Part shown: positions 8,537 through 17,913 of the stretch, piece after piece
Numbering within the stretch: the stretch's first letter is position 1
How the letters are laid out: each line of letters starts with the position of its first letter
NCBI RefSeq assembly: GCF_014856545.2
Contig: NZ_CP109811.1
Span: 4,086,001-4,150,000, forward strand
DNA: 64,000 nt
From: Mesobacillus jeotgali
GTDB taxonomy: Bacteria; Bacillota; Bacilli; Bacillales; Cytobacillaceae
Reading direction: 5' to 3'
Program-made: the position numbers and the translations under genes
The notes under the pieces: model-generated
Seen by the model: only the letters and a program-made list of their open reading frames with translations
Told to the model about the DNA's origin: nothing
Database searches by the model: none

Positions 8537-8780
8537 GATTAGTGTCTAGCTGCGGCTCCTAACTCCTCGAGACGTTTGTCTGGTGTCGCCTCCTAGAAAC
8601 TCCGAAACTTCAACTCCGCCGGCAGAAGCAAAAAGCGCTTCTTTGTCGGAGTCTCCAGTTTCTGCGTTTCTGGGCAGTCGGCTATACTTTTCGATTTCGG
8701 TCCTGCCAATGAAGTCAAAGAGCGACTTCAATGTCAGGCCCTCCAACGCTAGTCGGAGTTGGGCAGTCGCCTCCGCTTTT
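8537..8780 (+). repeat. Interspersed composite repeat, long form, copy 1
   Basis: About 240 bases of non-coding sequence closely matching 42841-43090 in inverse orientation, and matching 22787-22908 apart from an internal module. It carries paired segments such as CCGGCAGAAGCAAAAAGCGC and GAAGTCAAAGAGCGACTTC, so transcripts can fold. It ends one base before the stop codon of the PTS gene. Confidence 0.8.
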
Positions 8781-10157
8781 CTATTTCCGCTTCATCTCAT
8801 TGGCCAAAAACTCTACATCGGTTCCGACAATGACTTGAAGGTCTGTTTTATTCAGTTTCAAAACGCCTTTTGCGCCCAGGCGCTTGAGCTCTGCTTCATT
8901 TACTTTTGCCATATCGTCTACTTTTAAACGCAAACGGGTTACGCAATTATCCAGATCCTTGAGATTGCCTTTGCCGCCTAATGCTGCAAGGTAGTGATCT
9001 GCAAGCTCTGCGTAATTCCCTTTTGAAGAACCGCTATCTGTGAACTCGCCTTCAACCTCGTCTTCGCGTCCTGGAGTCTTGAGGTCAAGCTTGATGATCA
9101 GGAAGTAGAAAATCACGAAATACAGAACTGCATAAACGAGGCCGACACCAAGCAGCAGCAAAGGCTTTTGCGCGATTCCGTAGTTCAGCACATAGTCGAT
9201 CGCACCGGCTGAGAACCCGAATCCATGGTGGATATCCAGCATGTAGGTGATGGACATGGACAAACCAGTTAATACAGCGTGGATTCCATAAAGTACAGGA
9301 GACAGGAACATGAACAAGAATTCGATAGGCTCCGTAATTCCTGTCAGGAATGATGTGAAGGCTAATCCGATTAGCGCTCCGGCAGTAGCCTTTTTGCGCT
9401 CCTTTTTCGCCGCGGCAATCATCGCGAATGCAGCAGCTGGAAGACCGAACATCATGACTGGGAAGAACCCGTTCATGAAGATACCGGCATCAGGGTCACC
9501 GGCGAAGAAACGGTTCAGGTCACCTTTTACAATCTCCCCTGCCGCATTCGTGAATTCGCCAAACTCAAACCAGACAAGTGTGTTCAAAACATGGTGAAGA
9601 CCCATTGGAATTAATAAACGATTCAAGAAACCGAATACGCCTACTCCAACTGCACCCGCGCCAACAATCCATTCACCGACATTGTTGATGCCCTCCTGAA
9701 TTGGCGGCCAAACATAGCCAAAAATACCGGCTAAAACGATCATCACCAATGAAGTGATGATTGGAACGAAACGCTTGCCGCCGAAGAAGCCAAGCCAGTC
9801 CGGCAGTTTAATATCGTGAAAACGGTTGTATAGCAAGCCCGCGATGACCCCGGATAAAATCCCGCCAAGCACCGCCATATTGATTTCTTCGTTGACAGCA
9901 CCTGCGCCCTTTGTCAAAACAAAGTAGCCAATCGCACCAGCTAGACCGGCTGCACCGTGCCCATCCTTTGAAATACCAACTGCCACACCAATCGCGAATA
10001 ATAGTGCAAGGTTGGCAAAAATTGCGTCACCTGCCGCAGAAATAAAAGCAATATCCAATAAGTCCGGCTGCCCAAGACGCAGCAATAATGCAGCTGCAGG
10101 TAAAACAGCGATGGGAAGCATCAGCGCCTTCCCGATCCTTTGTAAGAATCCTAGCAT
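8781..10157 (-). CDS. PTS transporter EIICB, N-acetylglucosamine/glucose family
   Basis: A 458 aa fused EIIC-EIIB sugar permease that imports and phosphorylates its substrate using phospho-HPr. The N-terminal EIIC (about residues 1-370) has some ten membrane helices and motifs such as GLHHVLN and GITEPIEFLFMF. The C-terminal EIIB carries the phosphorylated cysteine in LDNCVTRLRL. The sequence is closest in style to the GlcNAc-type NagP family. No EIIA domain is attached, so a separate EIIA must serve it. GAGGTG precedes the ATG at 10157; a TTG at 10178 is an alternative start. Confidence 0.85.
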   Translation of the reverse strand: MLGFLQRIGKALMLPIAVLPAAALLLRLGQPDLLDIAFISAAGDAIFANLALLFAIGVAVGISKDGHGAAGLAGAIGYFVLTKGAGAVNEEINMAVLGGILSGVIAGLLYNRFHDIKLPDWLGFFGGKRFVPIITSLVMIVLAGIFGYVWPPIQEGINNVGEWIVGAGAVGVGVFGFLNRLLIPMGLHHVLNTLVWFEFGEFTNAAGEIVKGDLNRFFAGDPDAGIFMNGFFPVMMFGLPAAAFAMIAAAKKERKKATAGALIGLAFTSFLTGITEPIEFLFMFLSPVLYGIHAVLTGLSMSITYMLDIHHGFGFSAGAIDYVLNYGIAQKPLLLLGVGLVYAVLYFVIFYFLIIKLDLKTPGREDEVEGEFTDSGSSKGNYAELADHYLAALGGKGNLKDLDNCVTRLRLKVDDMAKVNEAELKRLGAKGVLKLNKTDLQVIVGTDVEFLANEMKRK

Positions 10158-10181
10158 CTTCAACACCTCTTCCGTCAAAAT

Positions 10182-10195
10182 TGTAAGTGCTTACA
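10182..10195. promoter_or_regulatory. Catabolite-responsive (cre)-like palindrome
   Basis: TGTAAGTGCTTACA is a perfect 14-base palindrome apart from its centre. It differs from the ideal CcpA cre only in the central CG. It lies about 25 bases upstream of the PTS start, suiting carbon catabolite control or a GntR-type operator. Confidence 0.6.
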
Positions 10196-10420
10196 TTTAT
10201 CCGTGGACATTGTAGAAATTTGTAAACACATTCCCAGTTTAACACTTCGACTCCCTAAAGAATACCCTATAAAAAGACTATTTTTAATGATGACTTCCGG
10301 AATGATGAGCTCTCCTTTCTTCAGTTCGTCACCCTTGAAACTGGACAGGGCTGATACTAATAGCTTATTCGCATATTTTTATAAAATTCCACGGTGCACC
10401 AGGAGCTATCCACAAACAAA

Positions 10421-10443
10421 AAACCCGCATTTCTGCAGGTTCA
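10421..10443 (-). terminator. Terminator of the MASE3-PAS gene
   Basis: On the minus strand CCTGCA-GAAA-TGCGGG is followed by TTTTTTG, just after the stop codon. Confidence 0.6.
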
Positions 10444-10451
10444 TTCAGTTC

Positions 10452-11657
10452 TCACAAGGCATTTGCCTTTGTATTTCGTGAGCAGCGGTCCAGCCGTGAA
10501 TACCGGACTATTCCCATGACAGCTCCGGCAATCTCCACTACCTCGCCATTATTCATAACAGGCATGAGCGAGATCGCATACGTATTTCCGCCAATTTCAA
10601 TTTCAAAAACAATCTTCTCATTATTTTTCCAGACACAGTCATAGTATCGTTCAATTCTTCCCGCTTTTTCGGGCAGGAATTCACCAAGGGTCTTGCCATT
10701 GATATCATTCGGGGTGAAGCCTAGGTCGTCCAGCAGTCCGCCGCCGACAATGTGGTGGATGAAATCATTTCCCTGCTTTGACAGCTTAAAAATGATCCCA
10801 TAGTGGCTATGGATCATTTCCTCGGTTCTCCTCCATAACTTTTCGGGAGGGTCCTTCAGAAAGCTGTCGTCCGCAATCGCCGAAAAGTAAAATCCTCTCA
10901 TGATGAAAAAGTAGCCAATCGCCTTGTATAAATGTCCAGTAAAATTATCGATATCATAAACGCTCTGGTAAATGGTGAACACGAGCTCAGATAAAAAAAG
11001 AAACGTGAATGCCAGCGCTACGTACAGATGCTGGCCGTTCTTGCCTTCGTTATAAAAATAAAGCGATATGACAATAGAGATGAAGTGAAGGAAACTGACA
11101 CCGTATTCTATGAGGTTTTTCAAGATGGTTGTCCCTTTGCCTTCAATGACGAGCAGCGGGAGGCTTTGTTCATACTTGAAAATCACGAACATGATGACAC
11201 CTATAACACCTGTACAAATTGCCAGGCAGATACGCCTTGGATCCTGCTGCAGCTTGCGTTCGGGCAACATGAGGACAAGCACCATCATCAATGCTTCAAT
11301 ACTGCGTGCCGTCACCCAGAACCATGTCGCCTTCGCAATCGAGCTTTCGGTTATAAAAAAGGGCATCCCTTTGAAAGTAAGTGTGTGCAATAAGTCGAGC
11401 ATTCCGACTATGAAAAATAAAAAGCTCAGCATCAGGATTTTCCGGGATTTCGAAATACCGAAAACTTTCCAGCCGTATGAAAAGATTGAAAAGGAAACAG
11501 CAATACTGAAAAATTCCAAAATCGTATGGATGGCAAGATAATTTTCAGGATTCAAATAGGACGAAAGGTCGGCATGATAGAGATGGATCAGCATCAAAAG
11601 CATGACCGCAGCTACAATGTAAACGAGAAACCTTCCCTCCGACATGCTCTTCTCCAT
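10452..11657 (-). CDS. MASE3 membrane sensor with PAS domain and no output domain
   Basis: A 401 aa protein. Residues about 10-235 form the seven- or eight-helix MASE3 sensor domain (LDLLHTLTFKGMPFF is characteristic). Residues about 265-385 look like a PAS domain (VVGGGLLDDLGFTPNDINGK is the usual start style). The protein then ends; no histidine kinase, GGDEF, EAL or methyl-accepting domain follows, although MASE3 proteins normally carry one. The stop is followed by a terminator, so it is not an obvious in-place truncation. Start is ATG at 11657 with AGGTGAG upstream; GTG at 11666 overlaps that site. Confidence 0.8.
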   Translation of the reverse strand: MEKSMSEGRFLVYIVAAVMLLMLIHLYHADLSSYLNPENYLAIHTILEFFSIAVSFSIFSYGWKVFGISKSRKILMLSFLFFIVGMLDLLHTLTFKGMPFFITESSIAKATWFWVTARSIEALMMVLVLMLPERKLQQDPRRICLAICTGVIGVIMFVIFKYEQSLPLLVIEGKGTTILKNLIEYGVSFLHFISIVISLYFYNEGKNGQHLYVALAFTFLFLSELVFTIYQSVYDIDNFTGHLYKAIGYFFIMRGFYFSAIADDSFLKDPPEKLWRRTEEMIHSHYGIIFKLSKQGNDFIHHIVGGGLLDDLGFTPNDINGKTLGEFLPEKAGRIERYYDCVWKNNEKIVFEIEIGGNTYAISLMPVMNNGEVVEIAGAVMGIVRYSRLDRCSRNTKANAL

Positions 11658-11841
11658 TTTGCTCACCTGCTTAGGGAGGATATAATTACCTTTATTATAA
11701 GCACCATCCGCGCCCCCTGCTTAGCGTACATATAGCCGTTTTGTGAATATTGACAATTCCGGCCAAATACATATAAGGGTTTTGCTATTTTTCTTTTATT
11801 CGGTAAAGTGGTAGTTAGATAGATTTGAAGGACGTGTAATC

Positions 11842-12861
11842 ATGAAAATGAAAGAACTTTTGCCCCGTTTTAGCGTGCCTGTCTTCAAGGGCATTGCCTT
11901 AACCCTGGTTCTGGCACTGGCCGCGCGCTTGATCGCTGGCCTTCCATTCTTCGCGATCCTGGGACAGCTTGTCATTGCCATCATGCTTGGAATGATATGG
12001 CGGGCGTCTGTCGGAGTGAACAGCGGACTATTGGAAGGTGCCTCATATTCCAGCAAAAAGCTGCTTCGCCTCGGAATCATTTTGCTTGGATTCAGGCTGA
12101 ATCTCTATGATATATACAATGCCGGAACGACGGTGTTTTTGATCGCATTCGCGAACCTTACCTTCGCTTTAATCGCTGTTTATGGATTAAGCCGGCTCTT
12201 TAAGGTCGAGAAAAGGCTTGGCATCCTGACTGCCTGCGGCACTGCGATTTGCGGAGCGGCGGCTGTCGTTGCGATCGCTCCAGTCATCAAGGCAAATGAA
12301 AAAGAAACGGCTGTCGGTGCAGCCAATGTTGCTGTGCTTGGAACGATTTTTACCATTCTTTATACCTTGATCTTCTCCTATCTCGACTTGAATGCGCTCG
12401 ATTATGGTGTTTTTGCGGGAGGAACCTTGCACGAAATCGCCCATGTCGTAGCCGCTGCCGACCCGGCTGGCCAGGCAGCACTCGACCTCGCCATTATCGT
12501 AAAATTGACCAGGGTTGCGCTGCTTGTTCCAGTTGCTATTTTGATAGGGTTCCTTCTGCAGCGAAAAGAAAGCGGTGAAGCTGGTAAAAAAATGACGCTG
12601 GCTAACCTCCCGATTCCCTGGTTTATCCTTGGGTTCCTTGCGGTGAGTGCATTCAATACCACAGGAGTTGTCAGTGATGGCGCTGCGTCAGCCATCGTCA
12701 GCCTCGCCTACTTGCTCATCGGCATGGCCATGGCAGGACTCGGTTTGAATGTTGACTTCAAATCATTCAGGCAAATGGGTGGAAAGGCTCTGACAGCAGG
12801 ACTTGCAGGATCTGTGCTGCTTTCGGTGTTTGGGTACTTATTGGTGGTGCTAATGCTGTAG
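11842..12861 (+). CDS. YeiH family putative sulfate exporter / membrane transporter
   Basis: A 339 aa integral membrane protein with about ten hydrophobic segments. Motifs GTAICGAAAVVAIAP, GTLHEIAHVVAA and LNVDFKSFRQMG are typical of the YeiH/YadS family. The family is often annotated as a sulfate exporter and tends to be linked to LysR regulators of the CysL/YeiE type. No direct partner lies next to it here; a LysR gene is 5.7 kb away. GAAGGACG precedes the ATG. Confidence 0.85.
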   Translation: MKMKELLPRFSVPVFKGIALTLVLALAARLIAGLPFFAILGQLVIAIMLGMIWRASVGVNSGLLEGASYSSKKLLRLGIILLGFRLNLYDIYNAGTTVFLIAFANLTFALIAVYGLSRLFKVEKRLGILTACGTAICGAAAVVAIAPVIKANEKETAVGAANVAVLGTIFTILYTLIFSYLDLNALDYGVFAGGTLHEIAHVVAAADPAGQAALDLAIIVKLTRVALLVPVAILIGFLLQRKESGEAGKKMTLANLPIPWFILGFLAVSAFNTTGVVSDGAASAIVSLAYLLIGMAMAGLGLNVDFKSFRQMGGKALTAGLAGSVLLSVFGYLLVVLML

Positions 12862-12956
12862 GTGAGCGATTGTTCAGACGGACAGATTGAGGAAAAGTTG
12901 GCGTGATTGTGGACGAGCCAGGGACTTTTCGGACAGCTTTGAAGTTAAGATGCGCA

Positions 12957-13078
12957 AAGTTGTCCGAACCCGGGGCTACTTCAGACAGCTTTGGGGTTTC
13001 AATCCGAAAAGTTGTCCGAACCCGGGGCTACTTCAGACAGCTTTGGGGTTTCAATCCGGAAAGTTGTCCGAACCCTAG
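12957..13078. repeat. Intergenic tandem array, 52-bp period
   Basis: Two full 52-base units beginning AAGTTGTCCGAACC and a partial third, preceded by a diverged copy from about 12890. Units contain TTCAGACAGCTTTGGGG. It lies downstream of the YeiH gene and ends at the stop of the convergent dehydrogenase gene. It is not a gene: the frame through it is an artefact of the repeat. Confidence 0.85.
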
Positions 13079-13100
13079 CCTGAACCCCATTTCATTTGGA

Positions 13101-14468
13101 TTATTCCACAAAGATCTTCCCAGGATTGAGAATTCCGTTCGGATCGAGGGTTTTCTTAATCGACTTCATGACATCATAGGCAGCGCCATGCTCTAATCGC
13201 TGATATTTTGCTTTCCCCAGGCCAACACCATGTTCTCCTGTGCAGGTGCCTCCCCGCTTCAGTGCATAGTGGACGATTTCCTGATTGATCCGTTCGCCTT
13301 CTTTTACTTCAACAGGGTTTTCCTTGTCCATCAGCAGCAAAACGTGATAGTTGCCGTCACCGACATGGCCGACGATCGAACCTTCAATCGCAGAAGCATC
13401 AATCAATTCACGGGTGTGGAGAATCGCCCCGGTCAATTCAGAAACCGGAACACTGACATCCGTCAGCATGATGCTTTTCTTGCCGGCTGTATGTTTGTAG
13501 GCGTAAAGCAGATTGTGCCTTGCTTCCCAAAGCTGGTTGCGCGCTTTGGAGTCTGCCTCGAATTGGAAGTTGTAGCATCCATGGTCCTTCAAAATCTCAG
13601 TGGCAAACTCTACATCCTGTGCCAGTCCTGCTTCGTTGCCGTGGAATTCCATGAACAGCGTCGTGCTTTCTTCATAATCTGTTTCCATGAACTCATTCAC
13701 TTTTTTTACCGACTCTGCATCGACGAACTCGATCCTGGCCACTGGAATGCCTCCGGCCAAAATGCCAACCACGGCATCGACTGCATTTTTTACAGAAGGA
13801 AAAACTGCCCGCCCTGCGGTGATCGCCTCTGGGATGCCATATACTTTCAGCGTAAGTTCAGTGATAACACCAAGCGTTCCTTCCGAGCCGACAAACATGC
13901 CGTTTAAATGTATTCCTGAAGATGACTTGGCTGCAAGGCTGCCGGTATGGATGATGTCACCGTTCGCAAGCACAACCTCAAGGTCCCGCACCTGGTCGCG
14001 CATGATGCCGTAACGGACTGAAGTGGTGCCGCTTGCATTCGTTGCCGCCATCCCGCCAAGCGTCGCATCTGCACCTGGGTCAACGGTGAAAAACAAGCCA
14101 TATTTCTTCAGCTCTTTATTCAGGACAGAACGTGTTACGCCAGGCTGGACTTTGACGAGAAAGTCGCTTTCCTTCACTTCAACGATGGAATTCATCTGTG
14201 AAAGGTCAAGAGAAATTCCGCCATTCACCGGGATGACATGTCCTTCCAGACTTGTTCCCAATCCGAAAGCCACGACAGGAATTTTCCGCTCATTTGCGAA
14301 TTTGAGCACCTTGCTGACATCCTCTTTATCCTGCGGGAATACAACGACATCCGGCAGGCGCGGTTCGTGATATGATTCATCCCGGCCATGAAGCTCCAAA
14401 ACCGTTTCATTCACCGTTACAAGTTCCTCACCTATGACCTTCTTCAACTCATCTATGTAGCCTGCCAT
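13101..14468 (-). CDS. FAD-linked oxidase, GlcD / D-lactate dehydrogenase type
   Basis: A 455 aa flavoprotein of the VAO/PCMH family that oxidises a 2-hydroxy acid such as glycolate or D-lactate. The FAD-binding PCMH domain covers residues about 35-215 (PVVAFGLGTSLEGH, PGADATLGGMAATNASG, GSEGTLGVITE). The C-terminal substrate domain ends in GGTCTGEHGVG and LNPGKIF, both family signatures. AAGGGGAGATTGAA stands before the ATG. No iron-sulfur partner (GlcF) is adjacent, so it may act alone as in D-lactate dehydrogenase. It sits directly downstream of the MoeB/ThiF gene on the same strand. Confidence 0.85.
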   Translation of the reverse strand: MAGYIDELKKVIGEELVTVNETVLELHGRDESYHEPRLPDVVVFPQDKEDVSKVLKFANERKIPVVAFGLGTSLEGHVIPVNGGISLDLSQMNSIVEVKESDFLVKVQPGVTRSVLNKELKKYGLFFTVDPGADATLGGMAATNASGTTSVRYGIMRDQVRDLEVVLANGDIIHTGSLAAKSSSGIHLNGMFVGSEGTLGVITELTLKVYGIPEAITAGRAVFPSVKNAVDAVVGILAGGIPVARIEFVDAESVKKVNEFMETDYEESTTLFMEFHGNEAGLAQDVEFATEILKDHGCYNFQFEADSKARNQLWEARHNLLYAYKHTAGKKSIMLTDVSVPVSELTGAILHTRELIDASAIEGSIVGHVGDGNYHVLLLMDKENPVEVKEGERINQEIVHYALKRGGTCTGEHGVGLGKAKYQRLEHGAAYDVMKSIKKTLDPNGILNPGKIFVE

Positions 14469-14537
14469 TTCAATCTCCCCTTTTAAAAAAGTTATGAATA
14501 TTGGAATCCCGCATATCAGAAACTTGCTTTTAACTGG

Positions 14538-15566
14538 TTACGAACCCAGGTATCTAGCATAATAGGATTTTGCTTTTACCGTATCATTCGTGCCATGGAT
14601 GAGGACCCTTCCGTCCTGGAAAATGACCATGGTGATTTCCTCGTTCGGCATGAAGCGGAGCAAAAATGGATTGCCTTTGACCTCTCCATTATTTTTCAGG
14701 GTGCTGGCCAGTTTCTCCAGATCCTGTTTCGTTTTTTGCCGCGGATTGATCTGGATGGTGTTCCGGCCGCATAAGGATGCATAGTTAATTTGCTGGTCTG
14801 ATGAACGATCTAGAAATTCGTAATTGTGGTGGACACATGCCGGGCATTCTGGATTACGCCCCTGGCTGACGTCCATTTGCAAAAAGGAGTTGTACCAGAT
14901 ATCCATCTGTTCAAGATTCGGATTCGACTCTGCCCCCACGAGTATCTTGAGTACCTCGACTGCTTCGAAGGATCCGATGATATCCGTAATCGGCGAAAGC
15001 ACACCGATGCTGTCGCATGTTTCACCCAGTCCCGCAGGAACAGATGGGAACAAGCAACGATAGCAAGGAGTTTCACCCGGCTTGATGACGGCGAACATCC
15101 CACGTGAACTGACAGCCCCTCCGTACACCCACGGAATGCCATGTTTGACGGCAACATCATTGATGAGATAACGGGCCATGAAATTATCGGTCCCATCGAC
15201 AATGACATCAAAGCCTGCAAGCAGATCCTCTGCGTTGTCGAGCGTCAAATCTGCGATGATCGGCTCTACTTTAATCGCAGAATTAATCTTTTTCAGTTTT
15301 TTTTCAGCGGCGACGACCTTCGGCAGGTTGTCGCGCGCATCATCCTCATCATAAAGAGTCTGACGCTGGAGGTTCGAAAGCTCCACCAGGTCACGGTCGA
15401 TGATGCGGACATGCCCGACACCTGATCGAACCAGATGATTCGAAATCACCGTCCCCAGCGCGCCCATGCCGACGATGACAGCTGAGCTCTTCAATAGCTT
15501 CTCCTGGCCATCCCTTCCAATTGGCTTGAATAAAATCTGCCGTGAATAACGCTCCATTTCTATCAT
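14538..15566 (-). CDS. moeB: MoeB/ThiF family adenylyltransferase
   Basis: An E1-like enzyme that adenylates the C-terminal Gly-Gly of MoaD (or ThiS) so that sulfur can be loaded. Residues 8-12 give RYSRQ. The ATP-binding loop is GMGALGT near 33-39, followed by DRDLVELSNLQRQ. Two cysteine pairs (CYRC and CPAC) form the zinc site. A C-terminal extension of about 70 residues (CGRNTIQI) is seen in Bacillus homologues. The closeness of a moaD gene and AOR favours a role in tungstopterin assembly over thiamine synthesis; this is inference. GAGGGGATATGC precedes the ATG at 15566. Confidence 0.85.
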   Translation of the reverse strand: MIEMERYSRQILFKPIGRDGQEKLLKSSAVIVGMGALGTVISNHLVRSGVGHVRIIDRDLVELSNLQRQTLYDEDDARDNLPKVVAAEKKLKKINSAIKVEPIIADLTLDNAEDLLAGFDVIVDGTDNFMARYLINDVAVKHGIPWVYGGAVSSRGMFAVIKPGETPCYRCLFPSVPAGLGETCDSIGVLSPITDIIGSFEAVEVLKILVGAESNPNLEQMDIWYNSFLQMDVSQGRNPECPACVHHNYEFLDRSSDQQINYASLCGRNTIQINPRQKTKQDLEKLASTLKNNGEVKGNPFLLRFMPNEEITMVIFQDGRVLIHGTNDTVKAKSYYARYLGS

Positions 15567-15711
15567 GCATATCCCCTCATTTCTATTTCATTATATCTTT
15601 AAATAAAGCTTTTTTTTAGGCTGAATTTTCACTATACTTAAGATTAAGAGGAAAATAGGCCTCTTGTATTATTTTTTATCCATACTAAATGAAAGAGGTG
15701 GATTAGTTAAG

Positions 15712-17553
15712 ATGAATTTCGGGGGATTTAAAAACAAAGAAGTAGTAGTTGACTTGACAAATGGCAGTGTCGATTACCGTGGCATCAATGAAGAAGATGT
15801 CAAAAAGTATGTCGGCGGCCGCGGTCTTGGGGTTAAGTATGTTCTCGACAACGGGCCTGAAGTAGAGCCTTTGTCAGAAGAAAACATCCTGTGCATCATG
15901 ACGGGGCCTGTAACAGGTTCACGTTCATCAATGAGCGGACGTCTTGCAGTGGTAACGAAGTCTCCATTGACAGGAACAGTTACTGACTCGCACATGGGCG
16001 GATGGACAGCAGCTCGTTTGAAGTGGGCTGGCATCGACAACGTTATTTTCAAAGGCAAAAGTGACAAGCCTGTGTACCTTTATATCGAAGACGGTAAGGC
16101 AGAGATCCGCGACGCTTCTCAATTGTGGGGATTGAGCACGCGCGCGACTGTACAGTCTTTGAAGGATGCACATGGCGAAGAAAACCTAAGCGTTATGACA
16201 ATTGGCCAGGCTGGTGAAAACGGCGTGCGTTTTGCCGGTTTCATGAACGAGCATGACCGTGCTGCAGGACGCGGCGGTACTGGTGCGGTTGCAGGCTACA
16301 AGAAGCTGAAAGCAATCGTCATCAAAGCTGCACAAAAAGGCAATATGCCTGAGCCGGCACAGAAAGATGATTACAATCAGGCGAATAAGAAAGCAGTTAA
16401 AGCCATTCTTGAAGGCGGCCTGACTGCTCCTAATAAGGGCGGCTTATCCGTATACGGAACAAACGTCCTTACTAACTTGATCAATGAAGTGGGAGCGCTT
16501 CCAACGCGCAACTCTCAATTGACACACTGGGATGAAGCTGAAAAGCACTCAGGCGAGTGGGTAAACGAGCATATTCTCGTTGCCAACAACACATGCCACG
16601 CTTGCCCGGTCGGATGTAAGATCGAGGTTGAAGTCAAGGAAGGCAAATATAAGACTCGCGTAGAAAGCTTTGAGTTCGAATCTGCATGGGCACTTGGTGC
16701 GAATAGCGGATTGAGCGACTCAGAAGCGATCGCATACTTAATCGACATCTGTAACGAATACGGTATGGATACAATCGAGCTTGGCCATGCTATCTCTGTC
16801 ACAATGGAAGCCTACGAAAAAGGCATCGTTGAAGAGAAGCTTGACTGGGGCGACGCAGACGGCATGATCGAAATCGCTCGCAAAATCGCGTTCCGTGAAG
16901 GATTCGGCGGCATTCTTGCTGAAGGTCCTGCACGTGCAACTGCTGCATGGGGCGTTCCTGAATTGTCGATGTCAGTTAAAGGTCAGTCTATCCCGGCTTA
17001 TGATCCACGCGGAATCCAGGGTATCGGCCTTGGCTATGCGACAAGTAACCGTGGTGCCTGCCACCTTCGCGGCTACACAATCGCATCTGAAATTGCCGGC
17101 ATTCCTGAGCCAACAGACCGTACTGTTGCAGAAGGCAAGGCAGAGCTTCTGAATGTATTCCAGAACCTGCTTTCATTCTCAGACTCTATGAATATCTGTA
17201 AATTCTCTTCTTTCTCTGAAAACGCAGAGCATTATGCTGAGCAATACAGCACAATGACTGGCATTCCAATGACAGCTGATGATGTCATGCTTGCAGGGGA
17301 AAGAATTTACAACCTTGAGCGTTATTACAATAACCTCGCTGGCTTTAACAAGCGTGAGGATGACTTCCTGCCAAAACGTTTCACGGAAGAAGGCGCTTCT
17401 GGAAACAGTGAAGGACTCGTTTCTCGCATGGATATCATGCTTGAAGACTACTATAATGTCCGCGGCTGGAAAGATGGCGTTGTTACTGAAGAAAAACTTC
17501 GCGAACTTGGCATCATCGGCGAAGAAACAGCTCCAGCTACAGAAGAAGTTTAA
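15712..17553 (+). CDS. aor: Tungsten-dependent aldehyde:ferredoxin oxidoreductase
   Basis: Oxidises aldehydes to acids (or the reverse) with ferredoxin, using a tungsten bis-pterin and a 4Fe-4S cluster. The N-terminal AOR domain starts with VVVDLTNGSV and YVGGRGLGVKY. Cluster ligands are Cys295, Cys298 and Cys302 (CHACPVGC) and Cys496 (NICKF), matching the spacing of archaeal AOR. The length of 613 aa is normal. The ATG at 15712 has GAAAGAGGTGG upstream; an upstream TTG at 15664 lacks one. It is divergent from moeB and followed by a terminator. Rare in Bacillus, and consistent with tupABC and moaD nearby. Confidence 0.93.
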   Translation: MNFGGFKNKEVVVDLTNGSVDYRGINEEDVKKYVGGRGLGVKYVLDNGPEVEPLSEENILCIMTGPVTGSRSSMSGRLAVVTKSPLTGTVTDSHMGGWTAARLKWAGIDNVIFKGKSDKPVYLYIEDGKAEIRDASQLWGLSTRATVQSLKDAHGEENLSVMTIGQAGENGVRFAGFMNEHDRAAGRGGTGAVAGYKKLKAIVIKAAQKGNMPEPAQKDDYNQANKKAVKAILEGGLTAPNKGGLSVYGTNVLTNLINEVGALPTRNSQLTHWDEAEKHSGEWVNEHILVANNTCHACPVGCKIEVEVKEGKYKTRVESFEFESAWALGANSGLSDSEAIAYLIDICNEYGMDTIELGHAISVTMEAYEKGIVEEKLDWGDADGMIEIARKIAFREGFGGILAEGPARATAAWGVPELSMSVKGQSIPAYDPRGIQGIGLGYATSNRGACHLRGYTIASEIAGIPEPTDRTVAEGKAELLNVFQNLLSFSDSMNICKFSSFSENAEHYAEQYSTMTGIPMTADDVMLAGERIYNLERYYNNLAGFNKREDDFLPKRFTEEGASGNSEGLVSRMDIMLEDYYNVRGWKDGVVTEEKLRELGIIGEETAPATEEV

Positions 17554-17564
17554 TATTTTTGAAG

Positions 17565-17598
17565 AAAACCAGGCGATTTGCCTGGTTTTTTGTTTTTT
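17565..17598 (+). terminator. Terminator of aor
   Basis: AACCAGGC and GCCTGGTT pair around GATTT and are followed by TTTTTG. Confidence 0.9.
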
Positions 17599-17630
17599 GA
17601 TCGACTTGAATAAAAGCGGATGGAGCAACT

Positions 17631-17748
17631 TGGTCGATATAATTGGAAAAGTGGTCGATATATTTCAAAATTCGCTGATAAAAGTGAAAATGTGGTCGAT
17701 ATATTTCAAAATTCGCCGATAAAACTCAAAATGTGGTCGATATTTTCT
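17631..17748. repeat. Intergenic repeats, TGGTCGATAT at 21- and 41-bp intervals
   Basis: The motif TGGTCGATA starts at 17631, 17652, 17693 and 17734, giving spacings of 21, 41 and 41 bases. Between motifs the sequence TTTCAAAATTCGC is also repeated. The array lies after the aor terminator and before a convergent gene. Confidence 0.85.
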
Positions 17749-17913
17749 AAAGCGGGCTCCTTTGAGGTATAATTTCCCTTTCCTATTAGTGTAAAACGAC
17801 CGCTAATCGGAAAAATTCACAATTTCAGCCTAAAATTAGAAGTTTTCAAGCCCAAATAATAGTTTTCAAACTAAAAATAAAAAGGCTCCGGCAATAAACT
17901 GCCGAAACCTTCG

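Noticed and set aside
12887..13196. Two plus-strand open frames downstream of the YeiH gene
   Set aside because: They run through the 52-bp tandem repeats and owe their openness to repetition.
14538..15566. MoeB as a second selenoprotein (some MoeB proteins are)
   Set aside because: The frame has no internal TGA, and its cysteines are ordinary codons.
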